This document shows, piece by piece, positions 6,487 through 15,098 of a stretch of 15,804 nucleotides of DNA. The DNA lies in the NCBI RefSeq assembly GCF_946479415.1, contig NZ_CAMLFY010000110.1, forward strand, positions 1-15,804. Reading direction: 5' to 3'. Under the pieces are notes generated by a model. That model made no database searches, had not been told where the DNA came from, and was given only the letters and a program-made list of their open reading frames with translations. The translations under genes and the position numbers were made by a program. Within the stretch, counting starts at the first letter, position 1; the number at the start of each line of letters is the position of its first letter. Source of the DNA: an uncultured Shinella sp. GTDB lineage: Bacteria; Pseudomonadota; Alphaproteobacteria; Rhizobiales; Rhizobiaceae.

Positions 6487-7983
6487 TCAGTCGGCCTTCG
6501 CCCGGCGGGCCGGGAAGAGGATGACGTCGCGGATCGACGGGGCGTTGGTGAGCAGCATGATCAGGCGGTCGACGCCGATGCCGAGACCACCGGCGGGCGG
6601 CATGCCCTGGTCGATGGCGTCGAGGAACTCGTCGTCGAGCTGCTTGGCCTTCTCACCGCGAGCGTGCGCCTGTTCGAGCTGCTCGACCATGCGGGCGCGT
6701 TGCTCTTCCGGGTCGTTGAGCTCGGAGAAGGCGTTGCCGAGTTCCCAGGTGTTGCAATAGGTCTCGAAACGCTCAACGAGGCGCGGCTCGCCCGGCACTT
6801 CCTTGGCGAAGGGCGAGATGTCCTTCGGGAAATGCGTGACGTGGCTCGGCTGGATCAGCGTGCCCTCGACCTTCTCCTCGAAGATGAAGGCGAGGCATTC
6901 GCCCCAGGTCCAGTCCTTCTCGACTTCGAAGCCGGCAGCCTTGGCGGCGGCGCGGGCTTCCTCGTCCGTCTTGATGGCGAGGAAATCGATGCCGGTGGCT
7001 TCCTTGACAGCGTCCGGCATCGGCACGCGCTTGAAAGGACCCTTGAAGGAGATTTCCTTGTCGCCATAGGCGAACTCGGTCGAGCCGTGGATTTTTACGG
7101 CAAGCTCGGCGAACAGGCGCTCCACGAGGTCCATGATGTCCTCGTAGTCGGCATAGGCCCAGTAGCACTCCATCATCGTGAATTCGGGATTGTGCCGGGT
7201 CGACACGCCCTCATTGCGGAAGTTGCGGTTGATCTCGAACACCTTGTCGGTGAGGCCGGAGACCAGCGTGCGCTTCAAAAACAGTTCCGGCGCGATGCGC
7301 AGGTACATGTCGAGCTTCAGCGTGTTGTGATGCGTCTTGAAGGGTTCAGCCGTCGCGCCGCCATAGACGGAATGCAGCATCGGCGTCTCGACTTCCATGA
7401 AGCCGTCGTTTTCCATGAAGCGGCGAATGCCCGAGACGATCTTCGAACGCTGCTGGAAACGCAGCTTCGATTCCTCGTTGCTCATGATGTCGAGGTGACG
7501 CTTGCGATAGCGGATCTCGACGTCGGCAATGCCGTTCCACTTCTCCGGCATGGGAAGAAGCGACTTGGTCAGCATGACGATCTCTTGCGCGTTGATCGTC
7601 AGTTCGCCGCGCTTGGTGCGGCGCACGACGCCGGTCACGCCGATGATGTCGCCGATGTCGATCATCGGCAGCAGGTTGCGCGCCTCTTCCGGGGTCGTGT
7701 CCTTGTGGGAGAAGATCTGGATCTTGCCCGAGGCGTCATGGATATCCATGAACATGCCGGAATTGCGCGAGGAATAGACGCGGCCGGCCACGGTCACGAC
7801 GTCGCCGCTCTCCGTGTCGAGTTCCAGCGCCTCGTATTTCTCAGCCAACTCCGCATTGGTCATCGTACGGTGGAAATGCGCCGGATAGACGTCGCCGATC
7901 GTCTCGCGCAGCTGGCCGAGCTTCTGGCGGCGGACTTCCGTCGGGTCGGAGGAAAGGGCGGTTTCTGTCTTCGTGTCGGTCAT
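6487..7983 (-). CDS. lysS: Lysyl-tRNA synthetase, class II
   Basis: This 498-residue cytoplasmic enzyme charges tRNA-Lys with lysine. An N-terminal OB-fold anticodon-binding domain (about 65-150, DVVTVAGRVYSSRNSGMFMDI) is followed by the class II catalytic core: motif 1 around GFMEVETPML (194-203), motif 2 FRNEG (255-259) continuing to RHNPEFTMME, and motif 3 GGLGIGVDRLIML (from 465), ending RDVILFPARR. The length matches bacterial LysS (about 500), and no core motif is missing. It is the third gene of a probable gltX - small gene - lysS transcript. The leader before its ATG is A-rich (AAAAAGCGAAAAACT) without a good Shine-Dalgarno sequence. Some alphaproteobacteria use a class I enzyme instead; this one is clearly class II. 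Confidence 0.96.
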   Translation of the reverse strand: MTDTKTETALSSDPTEVRRQKLGQLRETIGDVYPAHFHRTMTNAELAEKYEALELDTESGDVVTVAGRVYSSRNSGMFMDIHDASGKIQIFSHKDTTPEEARNLLPMIDIGDIIGVTGVVRRTKRGELTINAQEIVMLTKSLLPMPEKWNGIADVEIRYRKRHLDIMSNEESKLRFQQRSKIVSGIRRFMENDGFMEVETPMLHSVYGGATAEPFKTHHNTLKLDMYLRIAPELFLKRTLVSGLTDKVFEINRNFRNEGVSTRHNPEFTMMECYWAYADYEDIMDLVERLFAELAVKIHGSTEFAYGDKEISFKGPFKRVPMPDAVKEATGIDFLAIKTDEEARAAAKAAGFEVEKDWTWGECLAFIFEEKVEGTLIQPSHVTHFPKDISPFAKEVPGEPRLVERFETYCNTWELGNAFSELNDPEEQRARMVEQLEQAHARGEKAKQLDDEFLDAIDQGMPPAGGLGIGVDRLIMLLTNAPSIRDVILFPARRAKAD

Positions 7984-8034
7984 AGTTTTTCGCTTTTTGG
8001 GCCAGTTTCTGTTTTGCCGATATCAGTCGCGGTA

Positions 8035-8298
8035 CTAATCCGCCGACGCCTTGGGGACATCCAATAGCTGAAGTCGCTCTTTTGCCTGAGCGATTGCAGT
8101 CATGAACACCTCTAAATCAACGAGCATCGGCTCATTGGCCAATTTGCCGCTGTCTCTGTGTGGGGCGTAAAAACCTATCTCAAAGCTATCATTATCACGC
8201 TCTTGGCTCACCACCACCGTCGAGCCATCGCTGAATTCCAATTCAGCGATTAGCCGTTGGTAGGCGCTGTCCGACGTGATGCTGAGCCGATAGTTCAT
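8035..8298 (-). CDS. Small protein of unknown function between gltX and lysS
   Basis: This is an 87-residue unrecognised protein. The ATG at 8298 follows AGGGGAT at a suitable distance and starts only 17 bases after the gltX stop codon, so the gene probably rides on the gltX transcript; lysS begins 51 bases further on. The protein shows short alternating hydrophobic stretches (YRLSI, LIAELEF, STVVVS), then SQERDND, and a C-terminal amphipathic helix (LEVFMTAIAQAKERLQLL). There is no signal peptide or membrane segment, so it should be cytosolic. The codons CTA, ATA, AGA and TTA and several TTG appear here but are rare in its neighbours, and base composition is visibly more AT-rich, which suggests acquisition from outside. 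No function is proposed. Confidence 0.7.
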   Translation of the reverse strand: MNYRLSITSDSAYQRLIAELEFSDGSTVVVSQERDNDSFEIGFYAPHRDSGKLANEPMLVDLEVFMTAIAQAKERLQLLDVPKASAD

Positions 8299-8315
8299 CT
8301 ATCCCCTAGGCATCC

Positions 8316-9785
8316 TTACTTTCCGCTGCCAACCATCGAAGCCACCACCTGTGCGGCGACCTTCAGGCGCTGGCGCACGACGGAGCGGCCGAGGATGGCC
8401 ATCGAGTCAAAGAGCGGCAGCGAGCGCGACGAGCCGGAGACGGCGACGAAGAGCGGGGCCACCACGACCTTAAGCTTCTTGCCGAGCCGGTCGGCGCTGG
8501 CGCGCAGTTCCGCCTCGATGCTCTCGACGGTCCATTCCGGCATCTTTTCGAGATCCGGCTGCACCTGGTTCAGCACTTCGAGGATTTCTTCCGGTGTGGA
8601 CTTCACCTTGGCGAAGACCTCCGGCGTCAGGCCGAGATCCGACTTCAGCAGGAAGCCGGCGAGATCGGGCAGTTCGCCGAGCTTGGAGATACGCGACTGC
8701 GAGAGCTTGAGGCCATCGCGAATGCGGTTGTTCTCCATGGCCCAGTTGAGGACGCGTGCGGCGAATTCCTCTTCCGTCAGCTGCTCGCGCAGCCAGCGGC
8801 CGTTCAACCAGTCGAGCTTTTGGATGTCGAAGATCGCGCCGGCCTTGGAAAGGTTCTCCGGATCGAACTTTTCGGCGAGCTGATCCATGGTCAGGAGCTC
8901 TTCGCCCTCGGCGATCTGGATGAAGAACAGGCCGAGGAAGTTCATCAGCGCTTCCGGCAGGTAGCCGAGTGCCGAGTAATAGGAGATCGAAGTCGGGTTC
9001 TTGCGCTTCGACAGCTTCGACTTGTCGTGATTGCGCATCAGCGACAGGTGCATGAAGACCGGCGGCTCGAGGCCGAGATATTGGTAGATCAGGATGTGCT
9101 TCGGCACCGAGGCCAGCCATTCCTCGCCGCGCGCCACATGGGTGATCTTCATCATGTGGTCGTCGACCACATTGGCCATGTGATAGGTCGGCATGCCGTC
9201 GGCCTTGAGCAGGACCTGCATGTCGACGGCTTCCCACGGAATCTCGACCGGGCCATAGACGCCGTCGACGAACTTGCAGGAGCCCTCGGTCGGGATCTTC
9301 ATGCGCACGACATGCGGCTCGCCGGCATCGACACGCTTGGTGACTTCTTCTGCGGACAGGTGCAGGCAAAGACCGTCATATTTCGGCGGCTTGCCGGCGG
9401 CGCGCTGGGCCTCGCGCATCTGCTCCAGCCGCTCGGGCGTGCAGAAACACTTGAAGCCATGGCCGTTGGCGACGATCTTGTCGACATAGGGGCGATAGAT
9501 GTCCTTACGGTCGGACTGTCGGTACGGACCGTAGGGGCCGCCGATATCGGGACCTTCGGACCATTCCAGGCCGCACCATTTCAGCGCGTCCAGCACCTTC
9601 TGTTCGAATTCCGGCGTCGAGCGCGTGGCGTCCGTATCCTCGATGCGCAGGATGAAGGTGCCGTTGTTCTTCTTGGCGAAGAGATAGTTGAACAGCGCGA
9701 TATAGGCGGTGCCGACGTGGGGTTCGCCGGTCGGGGAGGGTGCGATGCGTACGCGAACGCCGGATGCGGTTCCGGAAGTGCTCAT
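8316..9785 (-). CDS. gltX: Glutamyl-tRNA synthetase, class I
   Basis: This 489-residue enzyme attaches glutamate to tRNA-Glu; in bacteria with GatCAB it may also mischarge tRNA-Gln. The HIGH-type motif is PHVGT (22-26) after APSPTGE, and the KMSKS-type motif is KLSKR (257-261). A zinc-site pattern C113-x-C115, 24 residues, C140-x-H142 has exactly the spacing of the E. coli GluRS zinc motif and is complete. The C-terminal half is the helical anticodon-binding domain. Rhizobia often carry two gltX paralogues; I cannot tell from one copy which tRNA set this one serves. The ribosome site before the ATG at 9785 is weak. The 130-base gap upstream contains CTTGAC on the minus strand, but I see no convincing -10 to pair with it. 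Confidence 0.95.
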   Translation of the reverse strand: MSTSGTASGVRVRIAPSPTGEPHVGTAYIALFNYLFAKKNNGTFILRIEDTDATRSTPEFEQKVLDALKWCGLEWSEGPDIGGPYGPYRQSDRKDIYRPYVDKIVANGHGFKCFCTPERLEQMREAQRAAGKPPKYDGLCLHLSAEEVTKRVDAGEPHVVRMKIPTEGSCKFVDGVYGPVEIPWEAVDMQVLLKADGMPTYHMANVVDDHMMKITHVARGEEWLASVPKHILIYQYLGLEPPVFMHLSLMRNHDKSKLSKRKNPTSISYYSALGYLPEALMNFLGLFFIQIAEGEELLTMDQLAEKFDPENLSKAGAIFDIQKLDWLNGRWLREQLTEEEFAARVLNWAMENNRIRDGLKLSQSRISKLGELPDLAGFLLKSDLGLTPEVFAKVKSTPEEILEVLNQVQPDLEKMPEWTVESIEAELRASADRLGKKLKVVVAPLFVAVSGSSRSLPLFDSMAILGRSVVRQRLKVAAQVVASMVGSGK

Positions 9786-9915
9786 GATTTGGCCCGTCTT
9801 GACTTATGGGAGGAAGAGCCCGGTTTTGTGCCGTTTTACATGGGCAGAGAGGGCTTTCCGTTGGGCTGGTTGAGACCATATTCAGCCCGGCGCGTCAAGA
9901 AAAACCGAGCCTGCG

Positions 9916-11688
9916 TTATTGCAGCGGCCAGACGAGGAGCAGGGCCGGAATGCTGACGAGCACGATGAGCAAGGATAGCGGCAGGCCGACGCGTGGATAA
10001 TCGGCGAATTTGTAGCCACCGGGACCCATGACCAGCGTGTTGCACTGGTGGCCGACCGGCGTGAGGAAGTCGCAGCCCGCGCCGATCGCCACCGCCATCA
10101 GGAAAGCTTCGGGCTTGTAGTGCAGCGCGCCGGCGAAGCTCGCGGCAATCGGCGCCATGACGAGCACGGTGGCCGCATTGTTGAGGAAGGGCGTCACGGC
10201 CATCGCCGTCAACAAAATGAGGGCGAGCGCGCCGAAGGGCGGCAGGTGCACGGCGACGGCACCGAGCCAGCCGGCGATGAGCTCGCTCGCACCCGTCGTG
10301 CGCAGGCTGTCGGACACGGGAATGAGGGCTGCGAGCATCACGAGGATCGGCCCATCGAGCGCACCATAGGCCTCGCGCAGCGGCACGGCGCGGAACAGTA
10401 CCATGGAGACGGCGGCGGCGAAGAAGCCGGTCGCGACGGGGACGAGGCCAAGCGCCGTCGAAGCCATGGCGGCAATCAGGATCAACACGGGAATGATCGC
10501 CTTGCGCGGCGAGCCGAGCAGGATTTCGCGCTGTGCCAGCGGCAGCAGGCCGAGTTCCGGCAGAAGGGTCGGCAGCGCCCGGTTGTTGCCCTGGATGACG
10601 ATCACGTCGCCGGGCCGCAGCCGCACGGCCGAGAGCTTTTCGCGCAGGCGCTGGCCCTGGCGGCTGACGGCGAGCAGATTGATGCCATAGGAGTGGAAGA
10701 GCGCGATGGAGCGGGCGGAAATGTCGATCAGGCGGGATTCGTTGCCGACGACCACTTCGATGGCGCTGATTTCATCGGCCTCGCCACGCCCGGACTGGAT
10801 CGGCTTGCCGGAAAGCGTCAGACCGGCGGCGGAGACGACCTTGTCAAGTGCGCTCGCCGTGCCCTCCATCAGGATCGTGTCGCCGGCGACGAGCCGCACG
10901 TCGGGCAGCGGCGCGAGATGCACATGGCCGCGAATGATGGCGGTTGCGATCACATCGCCGTCGCCATTCCGCAGGATCTCGTTCAACGATTTCCCGACCG
11001 AGGGCGAACCTTCCTCCACTGTCGCATCCGAAGAATAAGCGGATGCCTCCAGCGATTCCTCGATGCTCGCATTGCCGTTTTCCCGCTCCGGTACGATGCG
11101 GTTGAAAAACAGCATGAAAAGGATGCCGCAGACCGTCAGCACCGCGCCGACGGGCGTGAAGTCGAACATGGTGAAGCTCTCGCCGGTGATTTCCTGGCGC
11201 AGCCGCGAGACGACGATGTTCGGGGAGGTGCCGATCTGCGTCATCAGGCCGCCGAGCAGGGCGGCAAAGGCCATGGGCATCAGGAATTTCGAGGCGGGCG
11301 TGTTGGATTTCTTGGCGAACTGGAAGGCGAGCGGCATCATGATGGCGAGCGCGCCGATATTCTTGATGAAGGCCGAGAGCACCGCGACCGAGACGAGCAA
11401 AAGCGCGAGCTGGCTCTGTTTCGAGATGAGGTTGGGAAAGAAGCGTTTCACTACCAGATTGACGATGCCGGAGCGGGCGACGGCCGCGCTGACCATCAGG
11501 GCGCTCGCGACGATGATGACGATATCGTCGGAAAAGCCGGAGAACGCCTTGTCGAAGGGTACGATGCCCAGTGCCAGCGCCAAAAGAAGCGAACAGCAGG
11601 CAACGAGATCGTAGCGGAACCTCCCCCATATGAATGCCGCCATCATCAGGGCGATGACGACGAAGGCGAAGGTCTGCTCAAGGGTCAT
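9916..11688 (-). CDS. SLC13/ArsB-type membrane transporter with two TrkA-C domains
   Basis: This is a 590-residue inner-membrane carrier. The first half begins with hydrophobic helices and carries the SLC13-family segment TQIGTSPN (about 150-157), which helps bind substrate and Na+. The matching second-half segment is near FLNNAATVLVMAP. Between the halves (about 230-390) lie two regulatory TrkA-C/RCK-C domains, visible from VRLVAGDTILMEG and VRLRPGDVIVIQG. Family members carry sulfate, dicarboxylates or other anions; the substrate here is unknown. The ATG at 11688 is chosen because the protein then starts directly before the first helix. An in-frame TTG at 11760 would add a charged, non-conserved-looking leader. 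The ribosome site is weak. It stands alone on the minus strand, diverging from the porin. Confidence 0.85.
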   Translation of the reverse strand: MTLEQTFAFVVIALMMAAFIWGRFRYDLVACCSLLLALALGIVPFDKAFSGFSDDIVIIVASALMVSAAVARSGIVNLVVKRFFPNLISKQSQLALLLVSVAVLSAFIKNIGALAIMMPLAFQFAKKSNTPASKFLMPMAFAALLGGLMTQIGTSPNIVVSRLRQEITGESFTMFDFTPVGAVLTVCGILFMLFFNRIVPERENGNASIEESLEASAYSSDATVEEGSPSVGKSLNEILRNGDGDVIATAIIRGHVHLAPLPDVRLVAGDTILMEGTASALDKVVSAAGLTLSGKPIQSGRGEADEISAIEVVVGNESRLIDISARSIALFHSYGINLLAVSRQGQRLREKLSAVRLRPGDVIVIQGNNRALPTLLPELGLLPLAQREILLGSPRKAIIPVLILIAAMASTALGLVPVATGFFAAAVSMVLFRAVPLREAYGALDGPILVMLAALIPVSDSLRTTGASELIAGWLGAVAVHLPPFGALALILLTAMAVTPFLNNAATVLVMAPIAASFAGALHYKPEAFLMAVAIGAGCDFLTPVGHQCNTLVMGPGGYKFADYPRVGLPLSLLIVLVSIPALLLVWPLQ

Positions 11689-12083
11689 GTCGGGGTCCGT
11701 GCGGCGGGACGATGTTCTGGCTGGAATTCCGTCGACGCCTTCAGGTTCCGCTGTGGGCAACGGAAACGCATGCGCTGTTGTCGGAACAATCCCTCCGCCA
11801 CAAGGTTTGCCAAGGGAAGGCGGGCCGTGTCAACCGGACATGACGGAGATGGAGAACGCAGGGATTTTTCCGGTTTCTCCTTGCGGCCAACGAAACGGCA
11901 GGCGAGCTCCCCACCCGTCCGGCCCGTCTTCGACCTCCTGATTTTGCTCATTTTTTCGACCGTGCTCGAAGCCGAGGCATCCAGAGATCCGCGGTGGCTT
12001 CGGAATTTCGCAACCTATTGTCCTGCAAAGGCTATGTGTGATAATTCTGAATGAATGTTCAGCTAACGATCGGGGGATTCGGC
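11689..12083. other. Divergent intergenic region between SLC13 carrier and porin
   Basis: About 395 bases without a gene I can support. It must hold the control regions of both divergent genes. On the plus side a possible porin promoter lies at 12018-12045. For the carrier I see no clear -35/-10 pair. A modest inverted repeat, GGAGAA (11851-11856) and TTCTCC (11875-11880), and a T-rich patch (about 11941-11957) are the only other structure noticed. Open frames on either strand here lack ribosome sites and look like chance. Confidence 0.5.
12018..12045 (+). promoter_or_regulatory. Possible porin promoter
   Basis: TTGTCC (12018-12023), a 16-base spacer and GATAAT (12040-12045), with TGTG just before the -10. 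Transcription would begin near 12052, past the first in-frame ATG at 12051. This argues for translation from the later ATG at 12084, which has GGGGGAT upstream. Confidence 0.4.
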
Positions 12084-13232
12084 ATGGCGGGAAGGGCAGG
12101 CAGAGCGCAAAAAATTACTGGTGGGAGCATTTCCGTGCTCGTGGGTACGGCGGTGCTGGCGATGGCGGGGCCTGTCCTAGCGGCCGATGCCATCGTCGCG
12201 GCTGAGCCTGAGCCGATGGACTATGTCCGGGTTTGCGACGCTTTCGGCACAGGATTCTTCTACATTCCCGGCACCGAGACATGCCTGAAGATTGGCGGCT
12301 ATGTGCGCTTCGATATCGGCGTGGGCAATATGCCCGACTATGGGCTTGGCGCCGATGCGCCCGATGATATCGACACGGATGGCGACGGCATTGCCGATAC
12401 CGGCGATGGGCGAGGAGACGCGCGCTACGAGCAGGCACGATTTGCGCTGGACGTCGATGCGCGCACGGACACCGAATATGGAACACTGCGCGGCTATACG
12501 CGGCTGCACTTCAACTACGATCAGGATGCGACCAGCAGCTCGCACTATATCGAAGTGGAATACGCTTATATCGAGCTTGGCGGCTTTCGCGTCGGCATGA
12601 ACGACTCGCTGTTTTCCACCTTTCCGGCCTATGCCGGCTATGTGATCAGCGACGATCTCGGCGTTCCCTACGGTCCGTTCGAAACCAGCCAGATCGTCTA
12701 TACCCATACCGGCGAAAACGGCTTCTCGGCTTCGGGCGGTCTCGAGCTTCCGGGCGATGGCGCTACCAATTCGGACTATATCCCCAATATCGTCGCTGGC
12801 GCTTCGCTGACCAAGGACTGGGGCGCGATCACCTTCATTGCGGCTTACGATGCGGTGGCGGAGGAGGGGGCGGCCAAGCTGCGGCTTGACCTGACGCTGA
12901 GCGACAAGGTGTCCGTCTTCGCGATGGCCGGCTACAGCACCAACGATCCGGCCGGCACGGGCGTCGGCAATACGGATACCAACAATTATTATGCTCAATG
13001 GAACGGCAGCTGGGCGGTCTGGGCCGGCGCCAATTTCCAAGTGACGGACAAGCTCGCCTTCTACACGCAGGCCGCCTATGACGAGGATGAGAATTTCGCC
13101 TTCGTGGCCGACCTTCCCGTAACCGTCGTCGATGGCTTCACGGTGACGCCCGAACTTGCCTATCGTGACAATTTCGACATTCCGGACGCCGATGCCTGGG
13201 GCGGTTACCTGCGCTTCGAGCGCACGTTCTGA
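12084..13232 (+). CDS. Outer-membrane porin, alphaproteobacterial Omp2b/RopA type
   Basis: This 382-residue outer-membrane beta-barrel lets small hydrophilic solutes pass. The ATG at 12084 is preferred over 12051 because GGGGGAT lies just before it and a normal signal peptide results (basic MAGRAGRAQK, hydrophobic core, cleavage near VLAA at 31-34). The mature start shows the rhizobial porin signature YVRVCDAFGTGFFYIPGTETC, with the conserved cysteine pair C51 and C67, then KIGGYVRFDI. The rest alternates as expected for strands and ends in a terminal phenylalanine (YLRFERTF), the outer-membrane assembly signal. Unusual is a DIDTDGDGIAD segment (95-105) in what should be a loop: it fits the DxDxDGxxD Ca-binding pattern. 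The gene stands alone, and a strong terminator follows. Confidence 0.9.
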   Translation: MAGRAGRAQKITGGSISVLVGTAVLAMAGPVLAADAIVAAEPEPMDYVRVCDAFGTGFFYIPGTETCLKIGGYVRFDIGVGNMPDYGLGADAPDDIDTDGDGIADTGDGRGDARYEQARFALDVDARTDTEYGTLRGYTRLHFNYDQDATSSSHYIEVEYAYIELGGFRVGMNDSLFSTFPAYAGYVISDDLGVPYGPFETSQIVYTHTGENGFSASGGLELPGDGATNSDYIPNIVAGASLTKDWGAITFIAAYDAVAEEGAAKLRLDLTLSDKVSVFAMAGYSTNDPAGTGVGNTDTNNYYAQWNGSWAVWAGANFQVTDKLAFYTQAAYDEDENFAFVADLPVTVVDGFTVTPELAYRDNFDIPDADAWGGYLRFERTF

Positions 13233-13248
13233 CAGAATGCACAAAGAA

Positions 13249-13275
13249 AAAGGGCCGGCGTTGAGCCGGCCCTTT
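13249..13275. terminator. Bidirectional intrinsic terminator between porin and terC
   Basis: An 11-pair perfect stem, AAAGGGCCGGC and GCCGGCCCTTT, encloses the loop GTTGA. It is followed by TTTCGTTT on the plus strand and by CCCTTTTTCTTTG on the minus strand, so it can end both the porin transcript and the convergent TerC-family transcript. Confidence 0.88.
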
Positions 13276-13286
13276 CGTTTGTCTCG

Positions 13287-14036
13287 TCAGTGTCCGCCTG
13301 ACTTCTTCCTTTGCCGCGCGTTGCGCGAGACCATGTTCAAGACCTCGACAAGCGCCGAGAAGGCCATGGCGGCGTAGATGTAGCCCTTGGGCACGTGCAG
13401 GCCCATGCCTTCGGCGATCAGCGTCGTGCCGATCATCAGAAGGAAGGCGAGCGCCAGCATGACGATCGTCGGGTTCTTCTCGATGAAGTTGGCGAGCGGC
13501 GTGGCTGCCAGGAGCATGACCGCGACGGCGGCGAGAACGGCAACCACCATGATCGGTAGATGCGGCGTCATGCCCACGGCGGTGATGATGCTGTCGATCG
13601 AGAAGACGAGATCGAGCACCAGGATCTGGCCGATGGCCGAGGCGAAGCTCGTCGTGACCGCGCCGCCCACCATGTCTTCCTTGTGATCGACCGGGTCCAC
13701 ATTGTGGTGGATTTCCTTGGTCGCCTTCCAGACGAGGAAGAGACCGCCGGCGATCAGGATCATGTCCTTCCAGGAGAAGGGATGATCGAAGAGCGTGAAG
13801 ACCGGGGTGGTGAGCTGGACGATCCACGCGACGGTGCCGAGAAGGGCAAGGCGCATGACGAGCGCAAGGCCGATGCCGATGCGGCGGGCGCGCTCGCGAT
13901 GTTCGGGTGGCAGCTTGTTGGTCAGGATCGAAATGAAGATAAGGTTGTCGATACCGAGAACCACTTCCATCACGACGAGCGTGACAAGGGCAATCCACGC
14001 GGCCGGGTCTTGCATGAGTGCAAGAATGCTGTCCAT
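13287..14036 (-). CDS. TerC-family integral membrane protein, possible metal exporter
   Basis: This 249-residue protein has about seven hydrophobic segments. The ATG at 14036 is chosen because AAGGAGAGGAAG lies just before it and the membrane domain starts a few residues later; an upstream in-frame codon at 14108 would add an unlikely leader. Two acidic membrane motifs that mark the family are intact: VVLGIDN (D30) and LDLVFSIDS (D142, D148). TerC-family proteins include E. coli Alx and Bacillus proteins linked to Mn2+ export or metalation of secreted enzymes, and the tellurite-resistance TerC itself. No ter genes lie nearby, so a tellurite role is not supported. A link to manganese is suggested only by the family and the sit operon in the same window. 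No yybP-ykoY riboswitch was seen upstream. Confidence 0.88.
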   Translation of the reverse strand: MDSILALMQDPAAWIALVTLVVMEVVLGIDNLIFISILTNKLPPEHRERARRIGIGLALVMRLALLGTVAWIVQLTTPVFTLFDHPFSWKDMILIAGGLFLVWKATKEIHHNVDPVDHKEDMVGGAVTTSFASAIGQILVLDLVFSIDSIITAVGMTPHLPIMVVAVLAAVAVMLLAATPLANFIEKNPTIVMLALAFLLMIGTTLIAEGMGLHVPKGYIYAAMAFSALVEVLNMVSRNARQRKKSGGH

Positions 14037-14135
14037 CCGGTCTTCCTCTCCTTTGAATACGGTTTGAGAATGGACTTCCGTATGTATGCAGATTTCGGCC
14101 GCTGGCAAGCGGACCGGCCGCCGTTCAGGCTGATA

Positions 14136-14987
14136 TCACGATTTCGTCATCTGATCGGAGAGTGGTAACCAGATTTCCACGCGGCCGAGCCCGGTCTCCG
14201 GATCGAAATCTTCGCCATAGAATTCGAGCACATCCGGAAATCCGCCGGCTGTGCGGCCCGAGGTCGGCAGCCAGGTGCGGAAGGCGGCATCGACGGTCGC
14301 GGGAATGGCGTTGACATGGCCGTGATGCTGGAACATGGCCCAGCTCTGCGCCGGTATGGCGATCACCTCGAATTCGGCCGGGAGGTCGTCGCGGCGCGAG
14401 ACGCGCATGCCGGCGACATAGCGGAAGCCGGGTTTTCCCGGCTGCATGGTGCAGAGGCCGTAGGCGGTCTTGTCCACCTGGCCGGGGATATGGCCGAAAT
14501 GGGCGTTGAATTTCTGCCAGAGGGCCGGAATGCCGGCGGCCTTGCCGGGTTCGAAATCGCCGCCGAGGCCGGCGATGATGAAGGCGTCGAGCGTTTCGAT
14601 GCGTGGCGCGGGAAGGCTGCTTTTCTCGATGGTCGACATGCGGATGGGCTCCTGAAGCGTGAGGCCGGAAAGATCGCGCCGGGCGCGGAGCGTTTCGGGT
14701 GTCAGGCCGAATTCCTCGCGGAAGGCGCGGGTGAATGCCTCATGGGAGCCGTAGCCGGCATCGAGCGCGACGGTCAGGATGTTGTCCGCCCCGCCGGCAA
14801 GCTGGCGGGCGGCTTCCGCAAGACGGCGGGCGCGCAGATAGCGGTTGAGGTTCTGCCCCGTCATTGCGCTGAAGCGCCGCGACAGGTGGTGCCGTGACAT
14901 GCCGGCCATGGCGGCGATTTCGGACAGGGCTATGGCCCGCCCGAAATGGCTTTCGATGAACCAGATGGCTTTCGCAACGGGATGCAT
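14136..14987 (-). CDS. AraC-family regulator with C-terminal GyrI-like ligand domain
   Basis: This is a 283-residue transcription factor. The DNA-binding part is N-terminal (about 1-105), with two helix-turn-helix units: one around LSEIAAMAGMSRHHLSRRF (21-39), the other around VALDAGYGSHEAFTRAF (about 73-89). From about 115 to the end it matches the GyrI-like/effector-binding fold seen in Rob and in SbmC-type proteins, with the family-like ending VEIWLPL. This order is typical of Rob-like regulators that sense small hydrophobic or drug-like compounds; the ligand is unknown. The ATG at 14987 has GAGGAG about 11 bases upstream. The gene is separated from terC by 99 bases on the same strand; co-transcription is possible but not shown. 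Its targets are not evident in the window. Confidence 0.9.
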   Translation of the reverse strand: MHPVAKAIWFIESHFGRAIALSEIAAMAGMSRHHLSRRFSAMTGQNLNRYLRARRLAEAARQLAGGADNILTVALDAGYGSHEAFTRAFREEFGLTPETLRARRDLSGLTLQEPIRMSTIEKSSLPAPRIETLDAFIIAGLGGDFEPGKAAGIPALWQKFNAHFGHIPGQVDKTAYGLCTMQPGKPGFRYVAGMRVSRRDDLPAEFEVIAIPAQSWAMFQHHGHVNAIPATVDAAFRTWLPTSGRTAGGFPDVLEFYGEDFDPETGLGRVEIWLPLSDQMTKS

Positions 14988-15098
14988 TGATGACGTCGCT
15001 CCTCATGGACAGCCATCTTATGGCGTCCCCGGCAGCTCGTCACTTGATCGTGGTTGCGCAAAATCCGAAAGCGGTTCTGCGTCCGGAATGCGAAAATG

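Noticed and set aside
6664..8067. A 467-codon open frame opposite lysS
   Set aside because: Antisense shadow of a complete lysyl-tRNA synthetase; no ribosome site and no family resemblance.
9786..9915. A gltX promoter based on CTTGAC at 9899-9894 (minus strand)
   Set aside because: No acceptable -10 element lies at 16-18 bases spacing; the nearest TATGGT is too close.
8820..9956. A 378-codon open frame opposite gltX
   Set aside because: Antisense shadow; composition dominated by Val, Gly, Asp, His and Arg, without domain signatures.
10048..12054. A 668-codon open frame on the plus strand opposite the SLC13 carrier
   Set aside because: It is rich in His, Arg, Asp, Gly and Gln, has no recognisable domain, and lies antisense to a clear transporter. 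Long antisense frames are common in GC-rich DNA.
12051..12083. Porin start at the first in-frame ATG (12051)
   Set aside because: No ribosome site before it, it would fall at or before the predicted transcription start, and the later ATG gives a standard signal peptide.
13287..14036. A tellurite-resistance gene cluster
   Set aside because: Only the TerC-family membrane protein is present; no TerA/B/D/E/Z-like genes are nearby.
14037..14135. A yybP-ykoY manganese riboswitch ahead of the TerC-family gene
   Set aside because: The gap is short and I see none of the conserved paired loops of that riboswitch; only an ordinary ribosome site is present.
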